Source: Trileptium ribeirensis | Taxonomy: Eukaryota; Nematoda; Enoplea; Enoplida; Thoracostomopsidae | Direction: 5' to 3' | Length of the DNA stretch: 64,000 nt | NCBI GenBank assembly: GCA_030248225.1 | Contig: JASANE010028830.1 | Span: 1 to 64,000, forward strand | In this document: positions 11,205 through 26,200 of the stretch, in pieces | Layout of the letters: each line of letters starts with the position of its first letter | How positions within the stretch are numbered: the first letter of the stretch is position 1 | Position numbers and translations under genes: made by a program | Notes under the pieces: generated by a model | Database searches by the model: none | The model's input: the letters and a program-made list of their open reading frames with translations, nothing else | What the model was told of the DNA's origin: nothing

Positions 11205-11262
11205 CAAGATAGCTCAATGGCTACTGAACGTTCGGGATTCGAAAGCTCCCGGCGACCTATAA
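11205..11262 (+). repeat. tRNA-like (SINE-head) fragment
   Basis: Box A-like TAGCTCAATGGC at 11210 and box B-like GGGATTCGAAAGC at 11234 are only about 25 bases apart, so an anticodon arm is missing. This fits a truncated tRNA-derived SINE better than a tRNA gene. Confidence 0.35.
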
Positions 11263-12068
11263 TTGTCCATCGATACCTGAAAAGTAATTTCAGGACGTAA
11301 AGTGTTAACACCATGTTGCAGGCTAAGATCACCTCCAACTTCCCGGTAGTTACATATATTTAGATTGCAAGAGAATTGTTTAGCTAAAATTTTTTACAGC
11401 GCTGGTGACATTAAGTGGCTTGCCCGTGGAATTGATGTCGCGCCACGAAACGCTAGCATGAGGAAACACATTCGAACAACACTAAACCCTAAATTTTAGT
11501 GCTGAATTTCTCAAATTTCGACATTACGGACCATAAATTGAGAGGTCAAGGAACATCGGAGTAGTCATTTTTATGAACCACTTGGTGGGTCATTGTCGAG
11601 GTGGGGTTGCTGAGGGCGAATCTGACCGCGACGCATAGAAACAAAGCCACGCTGAATAATGTCATAATCTTCAGCACAGTAAATTATCAAATAATCTTGG
11701 TAAAATGAAGTTATAAATGCAAAAACCATTAGTAGAATGTGGCCTTTTTCAGTCGTGTCTCTAGATACGTGTGTCTGCAGAATATCCTTGTCTCCAGGCC
11801 TAAATACTCAGACGTCGATATTTCATGCTCAAACTTGTATAGTAAAACACTTATTGTCGTGGGCAACGAAGCATAGACCAATCTAATGTTGAAAAAATGG
11901 AAAGTCTCAGGAACAATATGTATGGATATATTTAAAATAAATTTATCAAACAGGTATAAATTCATATAGTGTATCCATCCATATGGAGCAGTGAACACTT
12001 GTAACATTGCTCACCAAAATTAGATCACAATGCGAGAACATTGGAATGGATGAAACTATTATGCATAT

Positions 12069-12205
12069 CAGAGATGAAACTGGGTCACTGTCTCATGAAC
12101 CAGTAACCTAGCGACCCACGGAAGGTGTGACACAGTTCCCCGATCGACCCAGTGACTTAGTGACCCGGCCGAAATAGTGACCCATTTAACCCAGTCCTAT
12201 CTCTG
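12069..12205. mobile_element. Inverted-repeat element, GGGTCAC family, copy 1
   Basis: Ends CAGAGATGAAACTGGGTCAC and (inverted) CCAGAGATAGGACTGGGTT. The inside repeats GACCCAG/GTGACCC blocks. A related copy lies at 12430-12552. Confidence 0.65.
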
Positions 12206-12429
12206 GTATCTGTCATATTCACTCTGAAATTACGGAGAGCAAGCTGCTCAATATGACTATCGCTATATTATACACTTCCCATTACACCTGGGCCCCGTAC
12301 ACCTCTGGTTGCTCCGTAGCAAAAAGGCAGATTATATATATTAAAAATACAAAACTCAACAATACAGCTATTGTTATAATGAGTGAATGCGGAATGCATC
12401 AGACAGCTAAAGGCTCCCAACATGCGTAG

Positions 12430-12552
12430 CATAGGCATAACTGGGTCACGACCAACAACTTAGTGACACAACAAGGTGGTGATCCAGCGACCCTGTTCCC
12501 AGACTGACCCAGCCAAAATAGTGACCCATTTGACCCAGTTCCATCTCAGATG
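12430..12552. mobile_element. Inverted-repeat element, GGGTCAC family, copy 2
   Basis: ATAACTGGGTCACGACC at the left and CCCAGTTCCATCTCAGATG at the right, with the same internal blocks as copy 1 (AAAATAGTGACCCATTTGAC). Confidence 0.6.
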
Positions 12553-14789
12553 TATATCGAAGGATCTAGGCTAAGTCTTGATCAATTGCTTGTTGCTTGG
12601 TTATTATTCAGAAAACACAAAATTTGTCCTGGACTTATATACGTTTGTTTAAAAATATAGTAATATCATACAGTTTTGTACGAAATCTGATAATGTCAAA
12701 GCAAAAATTGTAAATTATACATTCTACGTATAGTTTCCATGGTACTACCAACAAAAGATCGTTCGAAATTTTTTTAATACATAGCTATCAGTTTAGGCGA
12801 GCAAAAAGTTACGCTCTCTCAGTAAAGCCGTCGACAAGTTTGTAAAGATGAGGAGTGGAACTTTGCAGTACAAAATTGTTTTGTATCTTTTATTATAAAA
12901 GTGGGTTTACTATATCTGTTCCCTGTACAAATGTATAAGATACACCATGATGACAACTAATCGAACTATAATTGTGACATATAGGCTATATACTGTCTGA
13001 AGTACAGGTACCCCATGACTTCAAATGAATCAATCACGCTGTGTTTAAAGTGCTGTATGGTTTGTGTAGTGAATATGTATGTCCCTATTTCACGGTTGTC
13101 TTCGCAAGCGAACAGATAAAATGTTACAAACGGCCACTGTAATTCACATATTGCACAAATAATTATATACAATATCGGAACAACGCGTCTATGCTGTATT
13201 GGAATAAATTTAGGTGGTCAGAGCATAACTGCGTTCATGCTCGTGGTCCCATCTATCCCCGTTATGAGCATAACTGTTTAAAAACATATGTTGATACGAA
13301 CGAGTACTGATTGAAGACACAGTTGGCCGCAAATGAGTTAGAAGCATTAACGACGTTTAAAAACATTACATCCAGCAGCTGCAGACAAATAGGATCTCAA
13401 CATATAGTAGGCATTAAATTAACTTGCGTGAAATGTTTTGGAATAGCTAACAGATAATTCTAGTGAGCTACGTTACAGTTTACAAAGTCGAAACGCGGAT
13501 AGAAGGAAAACATGATTGTAATATTTATTAAACAGTTCATAAGCGCTTAAACTGTTGCTTCCAGATTATTTCAAAGCTTTGATGCTGCGTCAACATATGC
13601 CATAAAGTTGGAAACCTTTGCCAAATAACTGTTAGCTATATGAATATGATAGTATAAATGCACATAAAAATTCCTGGAAACTTGTCAGAAATTTAATAGC
13701 CTATACTTTTTTAACCAGTAACGTTCTCATCCACTCACCTCATAAAATACTCAATATCTTTTATAGAAGATAGCCATCATTGACCAAGCCTGTATTGGAT
13801 GAATCATCTATTATCCGCCAAAAACTGCGTTATATCTGCGTATTACACATCATCTGCCATTACGACGGCATAGAATTTCTGCCGTTGATTTTAGATATGC
13901 TAGCCTAAGATCTTTAGAATAGGTCGTTGTTGAGCCCCGCACAAAAAGTTCAAGTTAATGTTTTAAGGTACACTCTTCGGTTCGATTCAGCCTACCTTTC
14001 TGGTCTGCTAACCTTTTCCGTTTGCTGAAACTTTGTAAAAAGCGAATTATAGCTGATCTACACTCATTTAGCAATAAAACCGGTATGATTTACTTAGTAT
14101 AGTTATACACGTATATAATAGCATACATATGATTATGAAACATATAAAACATTTATGGTAACGAGACACTGAAAATGTAACATATATACTTTTGATATAC
14201 GATAACACATCCTCATTATAGCTCATGACTGCCAAGTTATTTCCACACGGCATCCACAGAATCCATCTGAGAAATTCAAAATCACAAAGAATTAACAGAT
14301 CAGCCTAGGCGTAAAATCTTCGTGTACATTGAAGCATACGCACAGCTGACACTTTGTAGCATAAAATTGATGAAAAGTACCAAATACTCTGTAGTTGTAG
14401 AAGAAAATTAATCACAGGGGCTATAGCGGTATCAAGTTGTAAAAAGGCATTCTGTACATATAATGATACAGTAGCAGCATTCTACATGACATAAGCACGT
14501 TTTTGTTGAAATGAATGTACTGAATATTTGCACTGCATTGCAATACAGTCGCATCGTTATGTGTTCCACAAATTTGCATGCATATTCATGTTTATGGAAA
14601 CTACAAAGTACCAGTTTTACACATTTTGTGTATCTTCCGTGCGCGCCGAATGCACGCGGAATACTTTGCCAAACAAGATGTAAATTTGGAAAAATTAGCA
14701 AAATGAGGTATAATCATTAGCTCCAAGAAATTCCAATGTTCGTACACATAGTTTTCGTGAGATATCACATATTTCTATAAAAATGAAAT

Positions 14790-15003
14790 GAACATGCCCG
14801 CCGTAATAAAATTTTCGACCGTGTCCAAGTCCCGAGTAACCGGAGCCACACGTGGCCGGCTCACAATGGGTCAGTGTTGCACGTATGCTGCTTCATTTAC
14901 CGACCGCAGAGATAGAAGGATGTCAGTCACCCTGGCCTACGTTCGAACACACGGCCTTGCAATTGGTAAGTCAATGCTCTGCCGATTGATCCACTGGTCC
15001 ATA
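14790..15003 (-). mobile_element. tRNA-derived SINE
   Basis: On the minus strand a tRNA-like head starts near 15000: box A TGGATCAATCGGC, an anticodon-arm-like stretch, then box B GTGTTCGAAC at 14950-14941 with normal spacing. It is followed by a GC-richer body of about 150 bases. The GC contrast with the AT-rich surroundings supports a mobile insertion. Confidence 0.6.
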
Positions 15004-16320
15004 CTATATATATACTAATGCTATTCCTATTATTTATTGCTTTACGAAATTCCTGCGATGCTCCAGAGCATACATATGTGGCAATTTTTCGACAAATCAA
15101 TAATTTGAATTTTACTGATACTGTTTGATCCTGTTAATAGCGACAGTGAGAAATTCTAAGAGAAGATATTACCGTTCCCAATGAGATCAGACTCCATCGT
15201 TAAAGCGTGATATTAACAAAAATTTCGAGCAATGTGAAACAGAATTTTAAGGTAAGTAAATGCTACGCAGCACATGTTTTAACTGTTCGGAAATTTTGGA
15301 AACACAAAAATCTTACGAACAACTTTAAATTCGTATTATTTTTAGCACAAGAATCTTGGTATGTATCGTTTTTATTCACCCATAAGACTATTAACTCGTC
15401 TAGAAGAAGGAAAACACGCTCCCAAATCTATAGTTCTGAAACTACTCTGTTCAGTACACGGCGGTACGCGGGTTCAGTTTTGCTGCAAATCTGGAAACCA
15501 TAAACACTGCCAGCATTAACGATTTGTACCTGCGTTGAAATTCGATCATGATAAACAATATATAACTCAGCGACATGATTAGTTTTCCAATGTTTAATAT
15601 CGTTAATAGTTTGAAAGCAAAAATGGCACTAAAACGTTATACAAACTATTTCGTTTGTCTATAAAATCATACATTATAAAAAATGTGTATCAAATTATAT
15701 TTTTCTTAGCACGAAATATAGATTTATTCAGGCGCAATTCTAACGTCCACGTGTCAATGGGTCTTCATATGTTACAACAATGATAATGATAGGTTTTCAC
15801 ACCGTCTTGTATACAAGTATATTCTTATTTAATGACTACCAAATTGTGACCCCATGTGGTACATATTATAAAACAACGAAAAACTAACACTAATCATAAA
15901 ATATGTTACGCATTAAACGCTAACTCTCTTAATACTGTAGTACTGCGCTACAGAACAGTTAAGTAACATTCCATTGTATTAAGCGACGGATAGCTTGAGC
16001 TTTTATTATTCAAGCTAAAAAACTCTAGACTACAAATTACAAAATTTAGAAAAAATGAAGAAATTTTGCCCATGTGTTACCCAAATGAAAGCTCTATGAA
16101 AAAATCATTTCAAAAATATTTTAATTTCGTTCTTAAAATACTGTCAAAAACTCCAAGATATTTGCTGAACCGCTTCTTTAGCTCTCACTTTCAACCACCG
16201 TTTAAGGGTGTATGTATGGTATAGTTTTGTCGTACTGCAAACAAACAGAATCATTTTCGCTGGGTAATTTTACTTTCTACGATCAACAATGTCAACTCCG
16301 TATCAGATGTTTTTTCTTAA

Positions 16321-16857
16321 GGCGGCGTTTACGTTATAAAACGCCCGCCATGTGGAAGATTTGTCCCTGTGTGATCACGACCATGCCATGGTGCATGGTA
16401 GTCATAAGAACCATACTATGCAGCACAGGTAATGGTGTATCGGATACCGTGTTCATTACACTATGGTGTCATCGACTCCCTATGTTTGAACAGTTGTTTA
16501 AAAAGGCGGGAAAATTAGTTAAGTGAAAATTCAAATTATTTAGCCTAATTGATTGTATCCCATAAACCATGCCGTTTAAAGCTTTGCGTAGGAAGTGCAT
16601 GGTCACAGCGTGTAGTGTAAAAACTCCCTGCTAGGGAAAAACAACAAGGCATCTTCCCAAAAGATTATTATCACCGCTAGCTAGAAGTTTAGGGTGTCCA
16701 TGACACCATACATATATGCTGACGGTGTCCGAAACACGACATATAATTGCATAGAATACAGTGTTGGTGTTCGGTACACTATATCGTTAACGGTGTTACG
16801 TAGGATGTATGTGGACAAAACTTTCACGTGGCGGGCAACTTATAACGTAAACGCCGC
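16321..16857. mobile_element. Non-autonomous DNA transposon with about 40-bp inverted termini
   Basis: The left end GCGGCGTTTACGTTATAA, continuing through GCCCGCCATGTGGAAG, matches the inverted right end (16818-16857) over about 40 bases with few changes. The 537-bp element has no transposase. The target duplication is unclear, so the superfamily is not assigned. Confidence 0.85.
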
Positions 16858-17077
16858 ATAAAATTGCGGTTTATCTTGTGGCCATTATTTCGAAAATATA
16901 GCGTAGCACGTGGAGATATTGTTAAGCATTCAGTTAGTTATTATTGTATAACATTACAAATGGATAATAAAGATCAAAAAATTAGATACTGATGAAGAAC
17001 ACAGTTACCGATGTAGACTACAATATGTGACATAATACCATCTAGCCCGTTACCCCGTCACCATCCGTGACAAAACT

Positions 17078-17298
17078 TTACTGTCCTCCTTTAATCGTAA
17101 CTCGCCGCTCAAGTAATTGCTCAACCACAGTTGGATCGGCCAACGTCGACGTATCGCCAAATGCAGACGGTTGTTTCTCGCTTCCGGCCGCGACCACACG
17201 AAGAATTCGACGCATAATTTTCCCCGATCGTGTTTTCGGTAAACCAGGCGCTTCTTGAATTGCTTCCGGTATTGCAAAAGGGCCAATTTTTTCGCGAA
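17078..17298 (-). CDS. ACSS2: Acetyl-CoA synthetase exon 17 (last exon)
   Basis: 221 nt to the TAA at 17080-17078, acceptor TTCTTAAG. It encodes [18 protein letters not shown], then [20 protein letters not shown] and [20 protein letters not shown]. The lysine in SGK is the catalytic A10 lysine, and PKTRSGK is the site acetylated to switch off bacterial Acs and mammalian ACSS. Confidence 0.97.
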
Positions 17299-20200
17299 CT
17301 TAAGAATAATATAATAGGAAAAGTAGCCGAAAAATGTTTACACACCAAATTATTTAAAATGCTTAGCAATAATTATTGAGATCACTTGATATTAAAATTC
17401 AATGAATTATGCACGTTAAGTCTCTTTACAGCTTTATGTACTGAAACGTACAGTACTCGCTAGAAATCACTGCTGTTCGTTCGATGTTCGATCTAAGTTC
17501 ATTCGATAACATCAGAATTTTGTCCGAAATGCGCTCAAACTTTGTTCGGGATACGTTCAACATTTTGACGCGCTTTTTTGATTTATTGTTCGAGATCTGT
17601 TCGAAGTTTGTTCAAATGTTCCAGAATAAATTTTGTACGATTTCTGTTAGATGTTTGTTCGTTCGAAAGGTGACACTCATTTCTGGCGAGTACGGTATCT
17701 ACATCATAACTACCTGCAACATTATAATTTGAGCATTGCGTTTATTCATACAGCACTTAAAAAGAGAATAAAACTGTGCGGTTTCGAAACGATTATCTGA
17801 CTATTGGTTTCCAAACGAACGGGCAGCGCTCAGCGCCAATGAAAATAAAAAAGACAAAGTTGATCAACCATAATGGAAGCACGCTGCAACATTGATAAAA
17901 CATTTTAATGTTCCTATTAATTTAACGATTGTAAACTTTAAAAAATTATGTTATGGTGTAAATTAAAAACACTAAACTTACTTTTCAGATTCAGCTCTTT
18001 CACAAGGTCAGGTGAGAATGTATAGCCCTTAAATATAATTTATATCGAAATTAGTCAACTTTGTCAACTGCAACTCTTTCGTCACTATGCAAGGATATAT
18101 ATCTGTAACAACAAGATTTCTCAAACTGCACAGAAATTTTAACACACTGCTCAACAAAAATATCTACTCATGTCATAACTGTATTAATAATTAAGACACA
18201 GACGTAATTTGTAATCAGCTCAATCACTATCATTTTATATCGTCATTATTATCATTTGTTAAAACGGATGCGGTGGCCGACACGATTGCTTTACACGAGC
18301 TTTTGTAGATCGTAACTATTACCGTCAAGAATACTTATATTAACCATGATGACAAGGTTGAATTAATCAACCATAATGTATGTAGATACCTGTGTATCTA
18401 TGAGAATATTACTTATAATTGCCTCCTCAAAGTGGGGGTGGGAGCCAGTTGCCATTTTTCGGAGCCCCGTACAAAAAACATGCGCCCCCTGGCAAATTTT
18501 GGCTCCCCCAGCAAAAAGCCTCCTGTTAAAATTTTTAACTTCCCCCGGTAATAATGTCCCCAAATGACATAAAAAATTGACAATTTTTTGACAAATATCC
18601 CACTCCGAAGTTAAAAATATGACTAAATCCAGCAAGAAATTGGTTGAAACGTTGCTTTTAACCTGGTTTTGCTCTGTTTCTGAAGCTGAAGGTTTCATAA
18701 TTTTAGCGTTTTTAGCTGAAAAATATTAAATCTTGAAAATTTTATAATTTCGACCCCCCATTCGCTCCCAGTTCAAGCCAGGGCCGCCGGTTCACGCCAC
18801 CTGGCAAAATTCGGCGCCCCCCGGTTCATGCAACCTGTCAAAATTTTTAGTGAATTGAGAAGTCAGTATAATTACGTCGGAAAATCTGCAAGAATACCTT
18901 TTGTATCAATAATATATTTTAGTTCTTTAACCTTAAGAATATGAGAAACCACCGAAAAGTATTTATATAATATATAATTCTCGTGAATACTACACAATCA
19001 CAAAGAAAAGTAAGTGCAGACGCGCTACGTTTAGTCTTTTCGTCTTAATTGGTCACAGATGGACCTAATTTTGCTCGCCTGCGTTAGTCTTTTATGGATT
19101 CACTATAGTCGGATTCACTATAGTCCGTTTGTAATTGTTCTCATACAAACAATAAATCAATAATACGCAATTATTCTTTATGCTATTGGTTACTTGTGCA
19201 TGTCAGCACAATAATTATTGCGTAACCAATTGTATAACTTTGAATATTTTATTAATATATGCTGTCGCGGACAGAAACAAAGTCAAAATCGAATGAAATG
19301 GGAATCTGACGAAATTGTATTTATGTTTATTAAAATAATTAAGAATAAGCTTTTAGTTTAGAACGATTTGTTCTCGAGCGATCTGCAAGCGAGTCTACAG
19401 TGAGCGACAATCATTTGTGGCACATCTTTTGAAGGAAGAACACAGTCAAACTTTAACCAAAATCGAATGACATTGTCAGTTAAGAAGAAAATATGAATTT
19501 TTGTTGCTTTGCGGACTTACTGTTATCAAAAATAACGTTATGCTGTACATCATAATGTAAATAATCCAAGCCAACATTATTGTATATAATATGTTCACAC
19601 ATACACAAAATGGTTCATAGTCTGGTCCTAACGTTAGTAATAAAATCGTCATTATTGTTTTTATTACTCTTGTTAAGACTGTCCATAATTGCGCGCATTG
19701 TACACATAACGCTGCATGCTAATTCTAGTAGTATTGCTAAAAGTAGTACTATTTTTAATCTTAATGCTTGCATTATTACACTTTAGCCAATTAATAATAC
19801 TTCGCATTGCACACAACGATGTAACACAAACTTACATTCCTGAGAGTAACGAATGCGTATGGAACTTCGCCTTTTACTTCGTGCTTTGCTGCAACAACAG
19901 CAGCTTCAGCTACTGCTGGATGACTAACAAGCGCAGATTCAATTTCAGCGGTGCTCATCAGATGACCCGAAACGTTCATCATGTCATCGATCCGTCCCGT
20001 AATCCAATAGTAACCATCTTCGTCACGGCGGCAACCTAGAAATGTTTTTGCTTTGAACATCATAGACAAACGAATGTGAACTTACTATATTAGTACTCAA
20101 CGCAGATAGTTTCAGCAAAATGCATAACAAACATACAGTACTCGACAGAAATGGATGTCACCTTTTCGAGCGAGCATCGAACAAGTAGTAGCATCTTTCG

Positions 20201-23200
20201 AGGAGCGTCTATTTCTAGGGTACAACTCAGTGTAGTATTTGTTACAACGCTCTAACATCCGAGGAAATAAATACTGATCGCAGAGCATAAAATAATTGGA
20301 CCCGGAATAATTGAACTCGGAAGTTCGTCCACTAAATTTTTGATTTTAACCCCGAGAAATTTTTATCACCAACATAAGATGCAATTTTAGCACTGTTACT
20401 CACCTAAATCATGAAATACCATAATACTGGCATAGACATGTACACTAAACGATAAATATATATAAATATTAACCTTCCGAACTCTGGTTCAGACTTCACC
20501 CGAAAGCACCCCATTGCTAGTAGAAAAACGCCGGATCCTCGTTAACAAAATTTAGAATGTCTTGAACAAACATACAACAATCTTCAATTATTACTGGCGA
20601 GTAGTACAATTAAAGTTCATGTAAAATTGACTTGTGAATTACCATCACCAGAGCAATAATATCCGGGGAATTTGGAAAAGTATGTTTTCTCATAACGTTC
20701 GTGGTTTCCGTAGACAGTCCGCATCGTTCCAGGCCAAGGACGCTTGAATACCTAAAATAAAACCAACCTGTGCTTTAAAATAGCCAAACAGGAAATATTT
20801 TAAATACTTATGTCGTGGAAGTCTAAATGTAAAAGATTGCATACCACTGACAAGTATTTCACTAATTTCGGGAGAAAAATGACGTGAGGAATCGTAGTTA
20901 TCGTGATGGCAAGGCCATGTTCATATTTTGCCCGATCTGATTTGACATAATCCGATTCGAACCCCTCCGATCCGTTTTTTGTTCACGTTGCATCTGATGC
21001 GATCCGATCCGACAAGAACAAAATCTTTACCTTCGGTATAATGTATTTTTGCACACTAAATCCATCCGATTCAGCCCGAAAAAATTATGGACGTTGTGTC
21101 AACTCGGACGCAATGTGAACACGGTCAATATCAACAGTTATCCTATAAGTGTAGTGATAACCGATACTATTATTCTATGATTAAAAACTCTGTAAACAAA
21201 TTCACCACAAACTTGGCTAGCGGCATTGTGATAAAATGTGCTATAATTTTTTTGAATGAAAGATTCTCGAAAAATTTGGTTTAATTGTATCCGTAACATA
21301 CTCATACACATACACATTCAAAAAACGCACGCTACATGTACATACACACATAAGCATGCGCAATAGACAGATACATAACAAAAATACACGAACATACACA
21401 CAGCCGTACATCTTGGATACATACACACACGTTGATACAAACACCGAGGCACGTGTAGACATATACAAACGTACATTGTTATACACACATGCCTACGTGG
21501 ACACATACACAGAAAAAACACACATACGAAATGAAATGCACACGACTAGAAACATAGAGAGATAACAGAAATACGAACATACACAGAGAAACAATAAACA
21601 CACACTCGCAGAGTTATAGAAACAGTGACATATTCACACACGTGCACATGCTAAGACACAGCCACACAGACAAATACACATACATACGCATTGAAATACA
21701 CACAGATAAACACATAGACATAAACTCAATGTAGAGACATGCAGAGAGACAACACTTGGGCAAATATAGACACAAAAGATACAACATCGTCCACAAAGGC
21801 ACGCATACAAGCGCCGACACATGCACAGAGACATTTGTGCACAAACACACCACAGAGACACATAGGCATTCACACAATTGGAAACTTATAAAAAGAGAGT
21901 TGTACGCACAAATACAATAATGGCACTAATGAATGGGGTAGTAACGTTTATGACCCACTTGTTATATACCCGGCAGGAGCAAGGATAAATATATATTAAA
22001 TATATAGCTGCGTCAAACAAAGCGGGCGTTAATGTGTGTATTAGAGAAATAAGACGAGTTTTAATTTTTAGGCTTAGTTCGACTCGCCTGTTAAATCTCT
22101 GGCTCGAAGCTCGGCTCGGCGCATTGCAATTTTTGAAGATAGGCTCGAACCTGGGTTCGGCTTGATCGCTTGCAGCCCTGACTCGGCTCGGATCGGCTCT
22201 AGAGACCTAGATTCTCGCCTCTAGAAGACACATAAGCAGAGATACACAGCTAAACAAAGATATAATAGAGACAGACATGTATACGAAGATATAATAGATG
22301 CCTGCAGAGTACACTTGTAGATATACACATAGAGACACACATATTACATATAGAGATATCCATATTATGTAGATATACGCAGACAGACAAAGACACATTC
22401 GCTTTGAGATATGCACGCCTAGAGACACACAATGACAGTCAATTCCAACTTCAAAACTACCTCCTTCATATAAACTCAATTTTGATCCGGTTGAATTGAA
22501 AATGAACGCTTCTATTTGACCCATTTTGGTGCGGATACATTCTATTCGACTGAACACAGTGTCTAAATCAGGGTCTTATAATTTGAAACACCATATTAAA
22601 ACGGGCTGAAATTTTTTAATATTTTCTGTGGGCACAGTCATGTTCAAGTAGTTTACGCATTAATACAAAGAAACGTATTATTGCTCATGTTTTGCAAATG
22701 AAAATGTATTTTCCAGACACCCACAAATTGATTTACCAGATAACCTTCACCGGGTCCTTCGACTTCTTTACCTTCTTCTGTCAAAATTGCTGGTTCGATG
22801 CCAAAGAATGGGAATGTCTAAATGTGCAAAATATTAATGTAGTTATTTAAACATACATAATACAAATTATTACCAAGAAAGATCGGAACAGTATTTGAGC
22901 GAAAAATGTTAAACCACAATTTAGCAAAATTCAAAAATTCTCAAAACACAGTTTTTACAATGCTAAAATCACAAATTCACAGCCCATTTATTCTTTAAGC
23001 AAAACCGTTTATTAACCACTTCAATATAGTAGCACACGAACCGATTTAAAACACTTTTCACTATTTATTAAAACTATAAAATAGCAATTTATTGTTATAT
23101 TAAAATTATATAAGTCATCTTGAAGCCCTAATTCAGTACTGAAAAGGGTTAATATTGCTTCAAAACACATAATTTTCAACGCTTTTAAAACTTTAAACAT

Positions 23201-26200
23201 CTTGCATATAGTAAACTAAGGCGCCTATTTAGACTCTTCAGGAAAGAGGATACGAGTCGATTCGTAATAGGCCCTATACTCAGGCTGGTTTGAGGCTTCG
23301 AGACGCGCAGGGCTACTTCGGAAGCAAATCACTGTTCCAGCTGCGATGTTGCTGCTGAATGTGCCTCCAGTTCGGAACGTTCAGATTAGGATTTCTTAGC
23401 GCCAGATGATAGTGAAACCTGCCCATGCCAAGCTGGAGATTCTCCCAGCCATGCTATTTTGATAATACCAATTTCAGTCGTTAAGGCACTAAGTTTAGCC
23501 GCACTCTCAAGACAGAGAGGTGAGACTGTTCTTTTGATCCACTGCTGGGCAAAATCATCCCCTGAACGGTTTTTATTATATCCTTGTGTAAGACCGGACT
23601 CCCCAATACGGAATTTCGACTATGAACTCACGTCGGAGGTCATTGCTTCGACCATAGTTTCCCGAACAAATTCTAAGTCCACACCCGTAAATTTATGGTT
23701 CGGATCTCCATGCTAAATTACATAGAGATCTTTCATACCTGCATCTGCCGCACTATGGTTGATCACCTTTTTTTTCTTTTCTCTGAGGATATACTCGTCG
23801 AAGATATTATCGCACTTTCGCTGGTTGGGTCTTTGGTTTGTGGATTTGGTTAGTTTTGGTTTGCGGACTGGAGGTAGTGGGAAAGTGCAATGGTTTTGGA
23901 ATTTGAATTGGAGTTGGACTGCGTGGGCATAGTGTTTTATTAGGAAATTAGGCAGTGATTGGATGAGGTTTGTCGTCTTGTTTCTTTTGGGCATCAAAAT
24001 ATCCGTGCCTTTCTGCTTTTTAGTTTTTTCTGTTTATTAACTACCGTAACCCAGGACTCATCGCCACCCTCCATTCCTGGATACCAGTTTATGCAGAGTG
24101 GCAGCGAGTAATGGTTCCCATGGAGGAAGCGCCAACAGGGGTTCCAGGAGTAGCAGCCTCCCGGACAGGGTGAACACCTGAAAGAGAGGCAGCCGCCCCA
24201 CCGAATGCTGAAATCCCTCCCCCTGCGAACGGTTTTTCATACAAAATTCATACATTGACGGAGGATTCAGCGATGGAGGCATATCAAACACGTCAAATAT
24301 AGCCTGTTACAAGTGTTTAAACTAAATAACTTAAAATAAATCTACCACGCTCACTCCGTTTCAATCTCGTTTGTGAGCTACTAGTTAGTAATATCTAGGT
24401 CAGCATATTAAACATGTCCATTTTTGTGTTCAGGATCAAAATGTTTCAAATACATATTTTGCATATTCCCAGTCCCAACCAGAAATTTCTGGCCCGTTTC
24501 GAACGAACGACTTCAAGCGAACATGGAACACTTATAAGCGATCATTGAACAAGATTAATATTTTTGTTATATTAACAGTTTATTTCATACTTAAAAATTA
24601 TTTTTTATTTACACATTCGACCATATTTAACAATGTATCATTAATAATTTAATATGACTCAAACAGATGTCGAACATGTTCCAACAGGGTACAAAAAATA
24701 TAGTAGTTTTCGTGTGAACATTGAGCAAGTGTCAAACGAACAGCGGCGATTTCGGCTAGGGACAGCAAATCGGTTAGACATAAAGGAGCCTGCCACGAAA
24801 TGAAAATCAGGGCATCGTAAGAGGAGGCATTGCTGCCGGCCACGTTCACTTTTTACTAACAAGCGTGAACAAATTAACTGATACGGTCATAACAAAACGA
24901 ATGTAAACGACAAACCCCTTTGCTTGTTTGCCGGCCCCCTAAACTTTGAAAAGTTTGCGAGTCCACTGGTAACATTGCGCTTCTCTACCAGACCCTCTCG
25001 GCAGGCGGGCAACTTCGGCATATCTAGGTGGTAGCAATTAATAAAGTACAAAGTGACTTTACGTTATTTTTACAGTGTAATAATAATCCTCTTCCACTTA
25101 CTGCTGAACCGGGCTTCATTGCAGTACATCCAGGCAACGGCGTGAGAACGTGTCCGCCCTAAAAACCGTAACAATATCACTAAATGGCGCAGTGTAATAC
25201 AAAACTACAGTACTTAAAGAATTGAAAGCTGTTCGCTCGAAAAATATTAATTTTGTTCTAGAGGTGTTCGAGAACTGTTCGAAGGTTGTTCGAAACATTG
25301 TTAGTAAATAGATAAAATTTTTTCGATTTCCATTCGACGTTCAATCGTTTGAAGTATGACAATCATTTTTGACGATCACTAATGTTATGCGTACTTGTAC
25401 TATGTGACCAAATGTAATCACCATCTTTGTGAAGCGAACAAACATTAATTGCATGTGTAACGAAGTCATCGGTATCCAGCTATGTAGTTATGTTGAAATA
25501 TACGGAAACAAATTTTCGCAAACGATAGCCAATAGAGTTGGGATGTCATTCATCGTACCCGTTCTTGTGCTATATAATACACCTCTTAAAGGGGTTAACC
25601 CTGTAATTATATAATCGAGAAAGAGCACATTTTCATGTATAGCTCAAAATTCAGGCTTAATAACCATCAAAGAGAAAGGACGTGTGTTTACCTTTATCGC
25701 CTCGAGACATCAAGCTTTGCTGCATAACGCTTTTTATCAAAAACATAGATAAGAGATATGGACACAATACCTAGTTCCAAAATGCTCGTTTTAACGTTAT
25801 GTCAAGATATCAAAATAGCAGTTAAAAGCATTATAGTCACTATAGAGATTTTGGACCAGTTTGAAAATGATAACGTAATTCATTCAAACGTTGCTGTGAT
25901 CGGTATACTTGTTCCGTAATGGCCACAGTATTCTTTTTGCGACTCAACAGGACCCGGAAAATTTTGTGGTTTTCAAGTGAATGCCTTAATATACTGCTGG
26001 AACTGCGATTATAACAGCGACTCGTTCGCTCACAATTATACCGCGGTTTTTAATGGGTTGCGCCTCTGTCAACTTTTCACAACCAGCCAAAAGAACACAT
26101 TCAAAAAATTACACTCTTCTATGACATTTTCACAAACAATAGTAATAATGTAAAAATAGAATGATTATAATTTATCACTAAAACGAATCTATATCGAATT

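Larger units (their letters stand above)
10104..17077. other. Intergenic region with mobile-element fragments
   Basis: Between the growth-factor stop and the synthetase stop I find no convincing exon. The region holds two GGGTCAC elements, a tRNA-like fragment, a tRNA-derived SINE and a 537-bp inverted-repeat element, listed separately. The remainder is AT-rich sequence without visible structure. Confidence 0.6.

Noticed and set aside
11205..11262. A functional tRNA gene
   Set aside because: Boxes A and B are too close together and no cloverleaf with an anticodon arm can be drawn.
21241..22557. Long Cys/Val-rich minus-strand open frames
   Set aside because: They are translations of a degenerate CA/TG simple repeat, in several frames at once, without starts or splice context that suggest a gene.
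23459..23716. Open frame with [18 protein letters not shown], vaguely like a tyrosine-recombinase helix of DIRS-type retroelements
   Set aside because: Only one weakly similar segment, no catalytic R-H-R-Y set visible and no other element parts nearby. A profile search against DIRS/Ngaro recombinases would decide.
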